Shown piece by piece: positions 34,860 through 44,459 of a stretch of 64,000 bases of DNA. Under the pieces are notes generated by a model that searched no databases, was not told where the DNA came from, and saw nothing but the letters and a program-made list of their open reading frames with translations. Within the stretch, counting starts at the first letter, position 1. Each line of letters begins with the position of its first letter. Source of the DNA: Micrococcus sp. EYE_212. Its GTDB lineage: Bacteria; Actinomycetota; Actinomycetes; Actinomycetales; Micrococcaceae. Location of the stretch: assembly GCF_023147585.1 (NCBI RefSeq), contig NZ_JAHXOZ010000007.1, positions 62,001-126,000 on the forward strand, written 5' to 3'. The position numbers were made by a program, and so were the translations under genes.

Positions 34860-35642
34860 GTGAAGATCGTGGTGCTGGTCAAGCAGGTGCCGGACACGTG
34901 GCAGGAGCGTGAGCTGAGCCTGGAGACCGGTTGGGTGGTGCGCGACGGCGCGGCCGAGCCCGTGCCGGACGAGATCAGCGAGCGCGTCATGGAGGTCGCC
35001 CTGGGCTGGCGGGACGCCGGAGCTGACGTCGAGATCGTGGCCTTGACGGTGGGCCCCGAGGACTCCTCGAAGACGCTGCGCAAGATGCTGGCCATGGGGG
35101 CGGACTCCGCCGTGCAGATCACCGACGACGCCCTCGTCGGCTCGGACGCCGTGGAGACGGCCCGCGTGATCGCCGCGGCCGTCGAGAAGGAAGGCGCCGA
35201 CCTCGTGCTCGCCGGCACGCTGTCCACGGACGGCGGCACCGGCGTGGTGCCGGCCATGGTCGCCGAGCTCCTGGACCGGCCCTACCTGCCGCATGCTGAG
35301 GCCCCCGAGTTGGTCGACGGCGAGCTGACCGGCACCGTGGCGACCTCGGACGCGGACGTGCGCGCCGCCGTCGCCCTGCCCGCCGTGGCGAGCCTGACGG
35401 AGAAGACCGCGGAGCCGCGGTTCCCGAACTTCAAGAACATCATGGCGGCCAAGAAGAAGCCGCTCACCGTGCTGTCCCTGGCCGACCTCGGCATCGCCGC
35501 GGGCCCGGCCCAGGCCGCCTACCGCTCCGTGATGGTCTCGGCGGACACGCGCCCCGAGCGTGCCGCGGGCGAGAAGATCACCGACGACGGCACCGCGGCC
35601 GAGCGGCTGGTGGAGTTCCTCGCGGGTCGGGGGCTCGTGTGA
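34860..35642 (+). CDS. etfB: Electron transfer flavoprotein subunit beta
   Basis: 260 aa. Collects electrons from acyl-CoA dehydrogenases as the EtfAB heterodimer. [14 protein letters not shown], the recognition-loop region [37 protein letters not shown] and [17 protein letters not shown] (methylated lysine loop) are characteristic. GTG start with GAGGAGGAG upstream. The stop overlaps a possible GTG of etfA. Its acyl-CoA dehydrogenase clients are encoded 6-17 kb downstream. Confidence 0.96.
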   Translation: MKIVVLVKQVPDTWQERELSLETGWVVRDGAAEPVPDEISERVMEVALGWRDAGADVEIVALTVGPEDSSKTLRKMLAMGADSAVQITDDALVGSDAVETARVIAAAVEKEGADLVLAGTLSTDGGTGVVPAMVAELLDRPYLPHAEAPELVDGELTGTVATSDADVRAAVALPAVASLTEKTAEPRFPNFKNIMAAKKKPLTVLSLADLGIAAGPAQAAYRSVMVSADTRPERAAGEKITDDGTAAERLVEFLAGRGLV

Positions 35643-35665
35643 GCGCGAACGTGGAGGAGACCGAG

Positions 35666-36676
35666 ATGACGACGCAGACCGATGCCGCGAACAGCGGTCA
35701 GACCGTGCTGGTGCACGCCGAGATCGGCGCGGACGGCGCGCTCCGCCCGGTCGTGGCCGAGCTGCTCGGCGCCGCCGCCACCGTGGGCGTGCCCGAGGCC
35801 GTCCTCGTGACCGGCGCGGAGGGCAGGGGCGCCGCCGTCGCCCGTCTGGGGGAGTACGGCGCCACGCGCGTCCACGTCCTTGTGGCCGACGACGCCGCCA
35901 CCACCCTGGGTGACGCGGCCGTGCAGGCCCTGACGGCCGTGACAGCCCGCACCGCTCCCGTGGCTGTGCTGCTCTCCGGCAGTCCGGAGTCCCGCGCGGT
36001 GGCCGGTCGTCTGTCCGTTCGGGCCCGCGGCCCCGTGTGCGCGGATGCCGTGGGGCTGCGCTGGGCCGACAACGAGGTCATCGCCCGCCACTCCGTGTTC
36101 GGCGGCGACTACCTCAGCGAGTCCACCGGCGAGGGCGGCCCCCGGATCATCACCATGCGCCCCGGCGCCATCGCGGACCGGGCCCCGGCCGTCGAGGCGC
36201 CCGAGGTCGTGGAGCTGGCCGCCGCCGAGCTGGGCCCGGTGACCGCCGGCGCCCGGGTGCTCGAGGTGAACGCCCGCACGCAGAACTCCGCCCGCCCGCC
36301 TCTGCGCGGCGCGAAGACCGTCGTCTCCGGCGGTCGTGGCGTGGGCTCCGAGGAGGGCTTCGCGATCGTCGAGCAGCTCGCCGACGAGCTCGGCGCCGCC
36401 GTGGGCGCCTCGCGTGCCGCCGTCGACTCGGGCTACACCGCGGCCGACCGCCAGGTGGGCCAGACCGGCGTGATCGTGTCCCCGAACCTGTACATCGCCC
36501 TCGGCATCTCCGGTGCCATCCAGCACCTGGCCGGCATGAAGACCGCCAAGACCATCGTGGCGATCGACAAGAACGAGGACGCCGAGATCTTCGAGCACGC
36601 CGACTTCGGAGTGGTCGGGGACATCTTCCAGGTGGTCCCGCAGGTCATCGAGCAGCTGCGCACCCGCCGCGGCTGA
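35666..36676 (+). CDS. etfA: Electron transfer flavoprotein subunit alpha
   Basis: 336 aa from the ATG at 35666, which has GGAGGAG at the right spacing. A GTG at 35639 overlapping the etfB stop (GTGA) would add nine residues. FAD-binding C-terminal half: [45 protein letters not shown], the [30 protein letters not shown] motif and [22 protein letters not shown]. Cotranscribed with etfB, 52 bases ahead of the cytochrome-like gene. Confidence 0.96.
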   Translation: MTTQTDAANSGQTVLVHAEIGADGALRPVVAELLGAAATVGVPEAVLVTGAEGRGAAVARLGEYGATRVHVLVADDAATTLGDAAVQALTAVTARTAPVAVLLSGSPESRAVAGRLSVRARGPVCADAVGLRWADNEVIARHSVFGGDYLSESTGEGGPRIITMRPGAIADRAPAVEAPEVVELAAAELGPVTAGARVLEVNARTQNSARPPLRGAKTVVSGGRGVGSEEGFAIVEQLADELGAAVGASRAAVDSGYTAADRQVGQTGVIVSPNLYIALGISGAIQHLAGMKTAKTIVAIDKNEDAEIFEHADFGVVGDIFQVVPQVIEQLRTRRG

Positions 36677-36728
36677 ACCGGTGCGGGCGCGGTCTGCCTC
36701 GGACCGCGCCCCTCGGACGAGGAGAAGC

Positions 36729-38495
36729 ATGCCCAAGCAGCGAATGGCCGGATACGTCCCCCTGAAGGGCGCCCCGGCCGAGACCGAGCCCGCCCCCGCC
36801 CTGGAGCAGGACACCACGACGGCGGCCCCGGCCCCGGTGGTGGCGCCCGCCGCACCGGTGGCGCCGACCGCACCGGTGGCGCCGACCGCACCGGTGGCCG
36901 CGGCCGCCGCCCCGGTGGCGCCGACCGCACCGGCGTCGGCTCTGACCCCCCTGTCCACGCGACGCCGCATGGCCGGATACGTCCCGTTCGCCCGCGAGGC
37001 CGAGTGGCTCGGCGGGGCCCCCGCCCCGGCCGCCGGCTCGACCCCGGCCGCGGCTTCGGCGCGGTCTGCCGCCCCCGAGCCGAACGCCGCCTCGGTGTCT
37101 CCGACGCAGGCCCCCGCACCCGTGGTGACCGAGCCCGTCGTGCCGGACGTGGCGGCCGCCGTCGCCGCCTCCTCGTCCGGTGCGTCGGCCGCCGCCGGGG
37201 CGGGCACGCCCGTGGAGTCCGACCTCGTGCCACTCGCGGAGCGGCGGCGCATGGCCGGGTACGTGCCGTTCGCCCGGGAGGGGGAGTGGTTCACCGAGCT
37301 GGCCGCCGTGGGCGCCCCCGCCGCGCCGGAGACGGTGGCGCAGGAGGTCGTCGCACCGGAGCCGGCCACCGCCGAGCCCGCCGCCGCGGCGCCGGCCCGG
37401 CCGGTCGTCGCCGAGCCGGCCGATGCGGAACCGGCCCTCGCCGCCCCCGTGGCCGCGGCGCCGGCCGCGGAGCCAACCCCCACCGCGCCGGACACCCGTT
37501 CGGCCCCGCCGGCCTCCGCCGCGCAGCCGCCCCAGGCCGCCCCCGGTGCCGCCACCGGCACGCCCGCCCGCGCCGCTGACGCTGCCGCCCCGTCCCGTCT
37601 GCGCAAGGCGCTGCCGGCGGTGGCCGGCGTCGTGGTGCTGGCGCTGCTCGCGGTCCTGGCCGGGCGCTGGCTGCGGAGCCTGGACCCGGTGGCGGACTTC
37701 ATCGCCGCCTACGACGGGCACCCCGTGCTGCCCGAGGGCACCCCCGAGGGGATGCCCTGGTGGATGGGCTGGCAGCACTTCCTGAACATGTTCCTGATGG
37801 TGCTGATCATCCGGACGGGCCTGCAGATCCGCCACGAGACGCGGCCTCCGGCCAACTTCACGCCGACGAAGGACGGCCTGTTCTCCGCACGGGGCAACAC
37901 CCCGAAGAAGTTCTCGCTCACCATCTGGATGCACCAGGCACTCGACGCGCTGTGGCTGCTCAACGGCGTGATCTTCGTGGTGCTGCTGATCGTCACCGGC
38001 CACTGGGCGCGGATCGTGCCCACGGACCCGCACGTGTTCCAGCACGCCCTGTCCGCCGGCATTCAGTACCTGTCCCTGGACTGGCCCACGGAGAACGGCT
38101 GGGTGCACTACAACGCGCTGCAGATGCTCTCCTACGCGCTGGTGGTGTTCGTGGCTGCCCCGCTCGCCGCCCTCACGGGCTGGCGCATGTCCTCGTGGTT
38201 CCCCACGGAGGCCAAGGGGCTGAACAAGGCATTCCCCATGGAGGCGGCCCGCAAGGTGCACTTCCCGGTGATGGTCTTCTTCGTGGCGTTCATCCTGGTG
38301 CACGTGTTCCTCGTGGCCTTCACGGGCCTGCTGACGAATCTGAACCACATGTACACCTCCCGGGGCGGGGCCACAGACGCGTGGGGCCTGGTGGTGTTCC
38401 TCGTGAGCGTGGCGGTCACCGCCGCCGCGTGGTTCTTCCTGAAGCCCGCCTTCACGGCCCCCGTGGCCTCCCGGTTCGGCACCGTGGGCCGCTGA
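36729..38495 (+). CDS. Cytochrome b561-like membrane protein with three N-terminal RMAGYVPF repeats
   Basis: 588 aa. The N-terminal approx. 290 residues are Ala/Pro-rich and contain three copies of one motif: [11 protein letters not shown] (5-14), [16 protein letters not shown] (78-93) and [16 protein letters not shown] (172-187). The linkers include an 18-nt tandem repeat (36852-36887) coding APVAPT. The C-terminal approx. 290 residues have five helices with candidate haem histidines ([45 protein letters not shown]), as in formate/thiosulfate-reductase-type cytochrome b subunits. Directly after etfA, so a membrane electron acceptor for ETF is an attractive inference. AGGAG before ATG 36729. 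Confidence 0.8.
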   Translation: MPKQRMAGYVPLKGAPAETEPAPALEQDTTTAAPAPVVAPAAPVAPTAPVAPTAPVAAAAAPVAPTAPASALTPLSTRRRMAGYVPFAREAEWLGGAPAPAAGSTPAAASARSAAPEPNAASVSPTQAPAPVVTEPVVPDVAAAVAASSSGASAAAGAGTPVESDLVPLAERRRMAGYVPFAREGEWFTELAAVGAPAAPETVAQEVVAPEPATAEPAAAAPARPVVAEPADAEPALAAPVAAAPAAEPTPTAPDTRSAPPASAAQPPQAAPGAATGTPARAADAAAPSRLRKALPAVAGVVVLALLAVLAGRWLRSLDPVADFIAAYDGHPVLPEGTPEGMPWWMGWQHFLNMFLMVLIIRTGLQIRHETRPPANFTPTKDGLFSARGNTPKKFSLTIWMHQALDALWLLNGVIFVVLLIVTGHWARIVPTDPHVFQHALSAGIQYLSLDWPTENGWVHYNALQMLSYALVVFVAAPLAALTGWRMSSWFPTEAKGLNKAFPMEAARKVHFPVMVFFVAFILVHVFLVAFTGLLTNLNHMYTSRGGATDAWGLVVFLVSVAVTAAAWFFLKPAFTAPVASRFGTVGR

Positions 38496-38507
38496 GTCGG
38501 CCCCACG

Positions 38508-38543
38508 ATGACGGCGCGTCCTCCCGTTGGAGGGCGCGCCGTC
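38508..38543. terminator. Hairpin after the cytochrome-like gene
   Basis: About 15-bp GC stem with G-T wobbles: GACGGCGCGTCCTCC and GGAGGGCGCGCCGTC around loop CGTT, 15 bases past the stop at 38495. Confidence 0.8.
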
Positions 38544-38578
38544 GTCGTGTGGTCCGTCAGGTGGACGTGCCGATGAAA

Positions 38579-38598
38579 ATCGTTGCACGTCCGACTTT
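38579..38598 (+). promoter_or_regulatory. Copy 4 of the shared 20-bp operator-like motif (transporter promoter)
   Basis: ATCGTTGCACGTCCGACTTT, 18 of 20 positions matching ATMGTYGSAWGTCCTAYDDT derived from the other three copies. It covers the -35 box TTGCAC (38583-38588), which is 17 bases from the -10 TAGTGT (38606-38611) of the MHS transporter gene. Binding here would block RNA polymerase. Confidence 0.55.
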
Positions 38599-38608
38599 CG
38601 CCCCCTAG

Positions 38609-38624
38609 TGTGATTCAGAACACA
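38609..38624 (+). promoter_or_regulatory. CRP/GlxR-like site overlapping the transporter -10
   Basis: TGTGATTCAGAACACA matches the dyad TGTGA-N6-TCACA at nine of ten arm positions. It overlaps the -10 and start region of the promoter at 38583-38611. In actinobacteria GlxR/Crp sites often control uptake genes in response to cAMP. No such regulator is encoded in this window. Confidence 0.45.
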
Positions 38625-38671
38625 GCGACGTCGACCGTCGCGGTGCCCCCCGCACCCTAGGAGCGTCCCCC

Positions 38672-40069
38672 ATGGCCGAGTCCCTCGCCCCGCCCGCGGC
38701 CTTCGTCGCCGAAGCCCCCGTCACCCCCGTGCAGCGTCGGCGCGCGTTCGTCGGCGCCATCGCCGGCCACCTCATCGAGTGGTACGACTACGGCGTCTAC
38801 GGCTTCCTCGCCGTCTACGTGGCCGCCAACTTCTTCAAGAGTGAGGACCCGATGGTCGGCATCCTGGCCGCCTTCGCCGTCTTCGCGCTCAGCTTCTTCG
38901 TCCGTCCGCTCGGCGGCCTGTTCTTCGGGCCCCTCGCGGACCGGATCGGCCGCCGCAAGACCCTCATGCTCGTGCTCGGGCTGATGTGCAGCGCCACGGC
39001 CGTGATCGGCATGCTGCCCACCTACGCGACCATCGGCGTCGCGGCCCCGGCCCTGCTCGTGCTCATGCGCCTGGTCCAGGGCTTCTCCGCCGGCGGCGAG
39101 GTGTCCACCATCTCCGCGTTCGTGGCCGAGTACGCCGTCAAGGGCCGGCGCGGCTTCGCGACCTCCTTCCTCATGGTCACCGCCGCCGTGGGCCTGCTGC
39201 TGGGCGGCGTCGTCGCCAACGGCCTGGGCGCGATCATCGGCACCGAGGCCATGGCCGCGTGGGGCTGGCGCCTGCCGTTCCTGCTGGCCGGCGTGCTGGG
39301 CGCGGTGGCGGTGTTCATCCGCATGAAGCTCGAGGACAGCCCTGAGTTCCAGCGCCTGCACACCGAGGGCCGCACCTCGAAGGCCCCGCTGCGCGAGACC
39401 CTGCGTCACCAGCGGCAGCTCTTCCTCATGGGCGCGGTCATCACACTGCTGGGCTCCACGTTCTACCTCGTGCTGACCTACCTGACCACCTACATGAAGA
39501 CCATCCTGGAGGTCGAGCCGGGCGCCATCTTCTGGCTGGTCCTGCTGACGGGCGTCACCGCCGCGGCGTTCATGCCGGTCGGCGGTGCGATCTCGGACCG
39601 CATGGGCGACCGCCGCCCCATGCTCGCGATCGGCGCCCTGCTGGTCTCCGGCGCCGTGGTCTGGTTCTTCCTCACCGCGCCCGGCACAGAGGGCTCCCTG
39701 CCCCTCGTCCCCTCGCTGCTGGCCCTCGGCGTCACCACCGGCCTGTACTGCGGCGTCCCGTACGCCACCATGACCGAGCTCATGCCGGCGCACGTCCGCT
39801 CCACCGGCGTCGCCCTGGGCTACAACGTGCCGGTGGCCCTGTTCGGCGGCTCGGCCCCGTTCATCGCGACCTGGCTCATCAGCCAGACCGGCGACGTCGC
39901 CTCCCCGATGTACTTCTTCCTCGCCACTGCGGCCGTGTCCCTGCTCGGCGTGGCGATGCTGCGCCCGGCCGACCTGCTCGGCCACGAGGACGTGCCGGTG
40001 ATCGGCTCGCCGGACGCGGTGGGCGCCCCCGTACTCCCGGTACTTTCGAACGTGACTTCGGGGAAATGA
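38672..40069 (+). CDS. MHS-family (metabolite:H+ symporter) MFS transporter
   Basis: 465 aa, 12 helices. GHLIEWYDYGVYGFLAVYVAANFF is the MHS signature (as in KgtP/ProP/ShiA). RPLGGLFFGPLADRIGRRKTLMLVLGLMCSATAVIGMLPTYATIG contains the loop 2-3 motif, and RLVQGFSAGGEVSTISAFVAEYA the helix-4 motif. The substrate is probably an organic acid or betaine-like compound but cannot be read from the sequence. The shared operator with the acyl-CoA genes suggests a carboxylate from that pathway. AGGAG before the ATG. Stop inside a palindrome. Confidence 0.93.
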   Translation: MAESLAPPAAFVAEAPVTPVQRRRAFVGAIAGHLIEWYDYGVYGFLAVYVAANFFKSEDPMVGILAAFAVFALSFFVRPLGGLFFGPLADRIGRRKTLMLVLGLMCSATAVIGMLPTYATIGVAAPALLVLMRLVQGFSAGGEVSTISAFVAEYAVKGRRGFATSFLMVTAAVGLLLGGVVANGLGAIIGTEAMAAWGWRLPFLLAGVLGAVAVFIRMKLEDSPEFQRLHTEGRTSKAPLRETLRHQRQLFLMGAVITLLGSTFYLVLTYLTTYMKTILEVEPGAIFWLVLLTGVTAAAFMPVGGAISDRMGDRRPMLAIGALLVSGAVVWFFLTAPGTEGSLPLVPSLLALGVTTGLYCGVPYATMTELMPAHVRSTGVALGYNVPVALFGGSAPFIATWLISQTGDVASPMYFFLATAAVSLLGVAMLRPADLLGHEDVPVIGSPDAVGAPVLPVLSNVTSGK

Positions 40070-40116
40070 GCGCTTTCGAACGTGAGATAGGCCCTATCTC
40101 ACGTTCGAAAGCGCTC
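40068..40116. terminator. 24-bp perfect palindrome between convergent genes
   Basis: Arms 40068-40091 and 40093-40116 with a single central base, so the real loop must open a few pairs. It starts inside the TGA of the transporter gene and ends 15 bases before the thioesterase stop. The arm core TTTCGAACGTGA also occurs once more, directly, at 40044-40055 in the last codons of the transporter. No T tract; AT-richer than its surroundings. Confidence 0.7.
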
Positions 40117-40130
40117 GGGCGTGCGGGGCG

Positions 40131-41078
40131 TCAGCCCCGGGCCGCGCGGAAGGTGACCTGCACCTGGACCATCGGCTTGTCCGCCACGGGGTCGCCGTCG
40201 GCGCCGACCGGCACGAGGTCCACGTCCACGAGGCGCAACGACCGGCCGGCGTGCCGCACCCGCGTGAGGGCGACCATCTCGCCGTGGCCCGGGCGCACGA
40301 ACACCACGCGCACGCCCTGGACGTCGTAGCGCTCGCGGTCCGGCATGGCCGCCTGCGCGGCCGTGACCGCCCGCAGGGTCATGGCCCCGCCATGCACCGC
40401 ACCGGAGGGGTTGGCCAGCTCGGGCTTGGGGGCGAAGCGGGCGCCCGGGGTCGCCGCGGCGGCGACCCCGGGGCGCACGTCCCGCTCGGCCGGAGCCAAC
40501 GACGCCGGGCGGGCGGCCAGCAGCACCGGCATGGGCACGCGGGTCTCGGCTCCGCGAGGCAGCCGTCCGGCGGCGACGAACTCGGCCATCCGCTCCGGTG
40601 CTCCGGCGGGCACCGACTGGAACCAGCCGGTCGCCTCGACCACGCGGCGTCCGCCCGCGTCCTCGAGCCAGGCCCGGGCCACGCCACCCCCCGCATCCCA
40701 GCTCAGCGGGCGGGTCCAGCACTCCAGCAGCGGGCCGTCGTCGTCCCCGGCGGCGACGGCCGCGGCGTCGAAGGCGGGCAGCGGGCCGAGCACGTTGACC
40801 TGCAGCTCGGTGGTGACCACGGCCTCGATGTCCCGGGCCGCGTGGTGCACGGCCACTGCGGTGGCGTTGTCCATGATCACGGTGGCGGCCGCGCCGGTGG
40901 GCCGTCCGTCCAGGTCGAGGCACCAGGGGCCGACCTCGAACGCTGCCGGGTTGAGGGCGCCGTCCCGCGCGCTCATCAGGGCATGACGACGGATGCCGAA
41001 CAGCTGCTCCGTTCGTCCGGAGGCGTGGGAGCGGGGGCCGGTGGGCGAGTCCGCGGTGGGGCTGGTGGTGGTCTGCAC
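40131..41078 (-). CDS. PaaI-type acyl-CoA thioesterase (double hotdog), putative
   Basis: 315 aa from GTG 41078. A -10-like TAGCGT lies eight bases upstream of it and no ribosome site is visible, so translation may be leaderless; starts at internal ATGs cannot be excluded. Two hotdog-like halves: residues about 60-170 (GPWCLDLDGRPTGAAATVIMDNATAVAVHH) and 225-310 (ANPSGAVHGGAMTLRAVTAA, VRVVFVRPGHGEMVALTRVRHAGRSLRLVDVDL). PSGAVHGGAM is the PaaI/4HBT active-site segment. Divergent from isobutyryl-CoA dehydrogenase, sharing the operator at 41119-41138. Confidence 0.75.
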   Translation of the reverse strand: MQTTTSPTADSPTGPRSHASGRTEQLFGIRRHALMSARDGALNPAAFEVGPWCLDLDGRPTGAAATVIMDNATAVAVHHAARDIEAVVTTELQVNVLGPLPAFDAAAVAAGDDDGPLLECWTRPLSWDAGGGVARAWLEDAGGRRVVEATGWFQSVPAGAPERMAEFVAAGRLPRGAETRVPMPVLLAARPASLAPAERDVRPGVAAAATPGARFAPKPELANPSGAVHGGAMTLRAVTAAQAAMPDRERYDVQGVRVVFVRPGHGEMVALTRVRHAGRSLRLVDVDLVPVGADGDPVADKPMVQVQVTFRAARG

Positions 41079-41118
41079 GGGCAGAACGCTAGCCCACGGC
41101 CCGGTGGTGAGGCGGAGA

Positions 41119-41138
41119 ATCGTTGGATGTCCTATTAT
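41119..41138 (+). promoter_or_regulatory. Copy 1 of the shared 20-bp operator-like motif (thioesterase / acyl-CoA dehydrogenase)
   Basis: ATCGTTGGATGTCCTATTAT in the 163-bp divergent region between the thioesterase and isobutyryl-CoA dehydrogenase genes. Imperfect dyad GTTGGA-TG-TCCTAT. TTGGAT within it can serve as a -35, with GACAGT 19 bases on. Confidence 0.6.
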
Positions 41139-41241
41139 CGTGGTGACGACAGTCACACCATGGCGCCGCCCACGCCGTCACCCGCCCCACCCCGTCGTGG
41201 ACCGCCCGCGCGGCCGGACCGAGCCCCAGGAGGACGAACCC

Positions 41242-42375
41242 ATGTTCCCCCTCACCGACGACCAGAAGGCCCTGGTCGACGCCGTCCGCGACTTCGCCGA
41301 GCAGCGCGTCACCCCGCACGCTCTCGACTGGGACACCGAGAAGCACTTCCCGGTGGACGTGCTCGCCGAGGCCGGCGAGCTCGGCCTGGGCGGCATCTAC
41401 GTGGGGGAGGAGTACGGCGGCACCGGCCTGGAGCGCACGGACGCGATCCTGATCTTCGAGGAGCTCGCCAAGGCGGACCCGGCCTTCGCCGCCTACATCT
41501 CCATCCACAACATGGTGGCCTGGATGATCGACTCCTTCGGCAGCGACGAACAGCGCGCACGCTGGATCCCCGAGCTCGCGAGCATGGAGCACCTGGCCAG
41601 CTACTGCCTCACCGAACCCGGTGCCGGCTCGGACGCGGCCGCGCTGAAGACCCGCGCCGTCCGCGACGGCGACCACTACGTCCTCAACGGCGTCAAGCAG
41701 TTCATCTCCGGCGCCGGCGCGTCCGACTGCTACGTGGTGATGTGCCGCACCGCGGACACGGGCGCCCGGGGGATCTCCGCCGTCGTGGTCCACAGGGACA
41801 CCCCCGGCCTCTCCTTCGGCCCCAACGAGACGAAGATGGGCTGGCACACCCAGCCCACGCGCCAGGTGATCTTCGAGGACGTCCGCGTGCCCGTGGCCGA
41901 CCGCCTCGGCGAGGAGGACGACGGCTTCCGCATCGCCATGAAGGGCCTCAACGGCGGCCGCCTGAACATCGGCGCCTGCTCGATCGGCGGCGGCCTGGCC
42001 GCGCTGGACAAGGCCACCCGCTACCTCAAGGAGCGCAGCGCGTTCGGCGAGCCGCTCGCCACCAAGCAGGCCCTCGTCTTCGAGCTTGCGGACATGTCCG
42101 TGAAGCTGGAGACCGCCCACACGATGCTCATGCGCGCCGCGGACGCCCTGGATCGCAACGATCCGGACACCGTGCGCCTGTGCGCCATGGCCAAGCTCGT
42201 GGCCACCGAGTCCGGCTACGAGGCCGCCGACACCGCCCTGCAGCTGCACGGCGGCTACGGCTACCTGCACGAGTACGGCGTGGAGAAGCTCGTCCGGGAC
42301 CTGCGCGTGCACCGGATCCTCGAGGGCTCGAACGAGATCATGCGCATGATCGTGGGCCGCGGCCTGATCGGCTGA
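41242..42375 (+). CDS. Acyl-CoA dehydrogenase, likely isobutyryl-CoA dehydrogenase
   Basis: 377 aa FAD enzyme feeding ETF. SYCLTEPGAGSDAAALKTRAVRDGDHYVLNGVKQFISGAGASD is the FAD/substrate region. ERSAFGEPLATKQALVFELADM and LQLHGGYGYLHEYGVEKLVRDLRVHRILEGSNEIMRMIVGR hold the catalytic Glu (LEG) as in isobutyryl/short-branched dehydrogenases. Its neighbour genes encode all the following valine steps, which supports isobutyryl-CoA as substrate. AGGAGG before ATG 41242. Confidence 0.92.
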   Translation: MFPLTDDQKALVDAVRDFAEQRVTPHALDWDTEKHFPVDVLAEAGELGLGGIYVGEEYGGTGLERTDAILIFEELAKADPAFAAYISIHNMVAWMIDSFGSDEQRARWIPELASMEHLASYCLTEPGAGSDAAALKTRAVRDGDHYVLNGVKQFISGAGASDCYVVMCRTADTGARGISAVVVHRDTPGLSFGPNETKMGWHTQPTRQVIFEDVRVPVADRLGEEDDGFRIAMKGLNGGRLNIGACSIGGGLAALDKATRYLKERSAFGEPLATKQALVFELADMSVKLETAHTMLMRAADALDRNDPDTVRLCAMAKLVATESGYEAADTALQLHGGYGYLHEYGVEKLVRDLRVHRILEGSNEIMRMIVGRGLIG

Positions 42376-42422
42376 GACCGGGGGCCCGCCCGGTCGCCCC
42401 GCCCGGCCCCCACACACACAGC

Positions 42423-42463
42423 ACGGCGCCCCGCGGTCACCACACGTGACCACGGGGCGCCGT
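42423..42463. terminator. Bidirectional hairpin between acyl-CoA dehydrogenase and the valine operon end
   Basis: 18-bp stem with one mismatch: 42423-42440 with 42446-42463, loop CACAC. Between convergent stops at 42375 and 42478. A short CA repeat (42413-42419) precedes it. Confidence 0.85.
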
Positions 42464-42477
42464 CCGTCGGGGCGGGC

Positions 42478-43665
42478 TCAGCCGAGCTGCAGCGGGTCCA
42501 CCCCGGACACGGGCTCGAAGTGCCTGGCCACGTCCTCGGCCGAGACGTCCTCGAGCCGGGCCGGACTCCACGTCGGTTCCTTGTCCTTGTCCACGAGCAG
42601 CGCGCGGATGCCCTCGGCCATGTCCGGCTCGCGCATCAGGTGGGTGCCGATCGTGAACTCCTGGCGCAGCGCGTCGGCCACGGTCAGGTCCGCCCCGCGC
42701 GCGGCCAACCGGCGCTGGGCCTCATGGGCCACGGCGACGGCGGTCGGCGACTTGGTGCGGATGGCCTCGGCGGCCTTCCCCGCGGCCCCGGCGTGCTCCC
42801 CGCCCGCGGCGGCGCGCTCGTCCAGGGTGGCGAGGACCTCGGCGGCCGTCTCCCGGCCGTAGGCGTCCTCGATCCACTCGCGGCCGGCCACGAGGGCGGA
42901 GGCGGGCCGCTCGCCCTCGGCCACGGCGAAGCGAGCGAGCACCTCATGGGCGGCGGCGAAGGCGGCCTCATCGCGCGTGCCCGCGCCCTCGGCCGGGGCG
43001 AGGGCACCGAGTGCCCCGGCGAGCGCCTGCTCGAGCTCGTCCAGCCGGGCGGACTCCACGAAGACGTCCGCCAGGCCCAGGGCCACCGCGTCGGACCCGG
43101 AGGCGTGCGCCGAGGTCGCGGCCAGGTGCCGGCCGGCCTGGAAGGGGGCGCGGGCCAGGTGGAACGAGCCGCCGACGTCGGGGGTGAACCCGATCGCCGT
43201 CTCGGGCATGCCGGCGCGGGTGCGCTCGGTGGCCACGCGGTGGGAGCCGTGCACGGACACGCCCATGCCGCCGCCCAGGACGATGCCGTCCATGAAGGCC
43301 ACGTACGGCTTGGGGTAGGTGGCGATGCGCTCGTTCATCGCGTACTCGTCGCGGAAGAACTGCTCGGCCTCCGCGAACCGCCCGGCCAGGAGGGAGGCGC
43401 GCAGGGAGACGACGTCGCCGCCGGCGCACAGCCCCTTCTCCCCGGCGCCGCGGATCAGCACGCCGCGCACGGCGGGGTCCGCGGCCCAGTCGGTCAGGGC
43501 CGCGTCGATCGCCCGGACCATGTCCTGCGTCAGCGCGTTCAGGGCGCGCGGACGGTTCAGCGTGATGCGGCCGAGACCGTCGCGGACCTCGAGGAGCACC
43601 TCGTCCGCCGCACCGTCCTGCCCGGCCGCGGGGGCCGTCGTCGTGGTGGTCTGCGCCTCGCTCAT
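42478..43665 (-). CDS. 3-hydroxyisobutyryl-CoA hydrolase (enoyl-CoA hydratase/isomerase family)
   Basis: 395 aa, the length expected for HIBYL-CoA hydrolases and longer than plain crotonases. [73 protein letters not shown], and a C-terminal extension with [39 protein letters not shown]. In valine degradation it releases free 3-hydroxyisobutyrate for MmsB. The ATG overlaps the enoyl-CoA hydratase stop (ATGA). Last gene of the operon. Confidence 0.93.
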   Translation of the reverse strand: MSEAQTTTTTAPAAGQDGAADEVLLEVRDGLGRITLNRPRALNALTQDMVRAIDAALTDWAADPAVRGVLIRGAGEKGLCAGGDVVSLRASLLAGRFAEAEQFFRDEYAMNERIATYPKPYVAFMDGIVLGGGMGVSVHGSHRVATERTRAGMPETAIGFTPDVGGSFHLARAPFQAGRHLAATSAHASGSDAVALGLADVFVESARLDELEQALAGALGALAPAEGAGTRDEAAFAAAHEVLARFAVAEGERPASALVAGREWIEDAYGRETAAEVLATLDERAAAGGEHAGAAGKAAEAIRTKSPTAVAVAHEAQRRLAARGADLTVADALRQEFTIGTHLMREPDMAEGIRALLVDKDKEPTWSPARLEDVSAEDVARHFEPVSGVDPLQLG

Positions 43666-44459
43666 CGGTGCTGCCACCCCGCCTCGCGCTTGCTCGCGAA
43701 CGCGTCCATGCCCTCCTTCTGGTCCGCGGTGGAGAAGCCGGCGTGGAACACGCGACGCTCGAACGCGATGCCCTGGGCGAGCGTGGTCTCGAAGGCCGCG
43801 TTGACGGCCTCCTTGGCCATCTGCGCGGTGGGCTTGGACTTGGACGCGATGGTCGCGGCGACCTCGAGGGCCTCGGCGACGACCGCGTCGTCGGCCACCA
43901 CGCGGCTGACGAGGCCGATCCGTTCCGCCTCCTCCGCCCCGACCATGCGGCCGGTGAGGATCATGTCCATCGCCTTGGCCTTCCCGACGGCGCGGGTCAG
44001 GCGCTGCGAGCCGCCCATGCCGGGGATGACGCCGAGGTTGATCTCCGGCTGGCCGAACTTCGCGCCCTCGCCGGCGATCAGCACGTCCGCCATCATCGCG
44101 AGCTCGCAGCCGCCGCCGAGCGCGTAGCCGGTCACGGCCGCGACGATCGGCGTGCGCGCCCGGGTCAGGCCCTCCCACCCGGCGAACCAGTCGGCCGCGT
44201 ACATCTCAGAGAAGTCCTTGGCGGCCATCTCCTTGATGTCCGCGCCGGCCGCGAAGGCCTTGGGCGATCCGGAGAGGACGATCGCGCCCACCGCGGGGTC
44301 GACGTCGGCCTCCTGCACGGCCGCGACGACGGCCTTCATGGTGGCCTCGTCCAACGCGTTGAGCGCCTTCGGCCGGTTGAGGCGCACATGCGCCACGCGG
44401 CCCTCGCGCTCGACGACGATCGGCGACGCGGCGCTGTCGGGGGTGGTCTGCTCGGTCAT
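43662..44459 (-). CDS. Enoyl-CoA hydratase
   Basis: 265 aa crotonase. Oxyanion-hole segments [15 protein letters not shown] and [46 protein letters not shown] carry both catalytic glutamates (CELA and QPEI). In this context it hydrates methacrylyl-CoA to 3-hydroxyisobutyryl-CoA. Starts within the last codons of mmsB (4-bp overlap) and is followed by the hydrolase with an ATGA overlap. Confidence 0.95.
   Translation of the reverse strand: MTEQTTPDSAASPIVVEREGRVAHVRLNRPKALNALDEATMKAVVAAVQEADVDPAVGAIVLSGSPKAFAAGADIKEMAAKDFSEMYAADWFAGWEGLTRARTPIVAAVTGYALGGGCELAMMADVLIAGEGAKFGQPEINLGVIPGMGGSQRLTRAVGKAKAMDMILTGRMVGAEEAERIGLVSRVVADDAVVAEALEVAATIASKSKPTAQMAKEAVNAAFETTLAQGIAFERRVFHAGFSTADQKEGMDAFASKREAGWQHR

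Noticed and set aside
36852-36930. CRISPR-like short repeats (18-nt units)
   Set aside because: In-frame APVAPT codons in a low-complexity protein linker without unique spacers.
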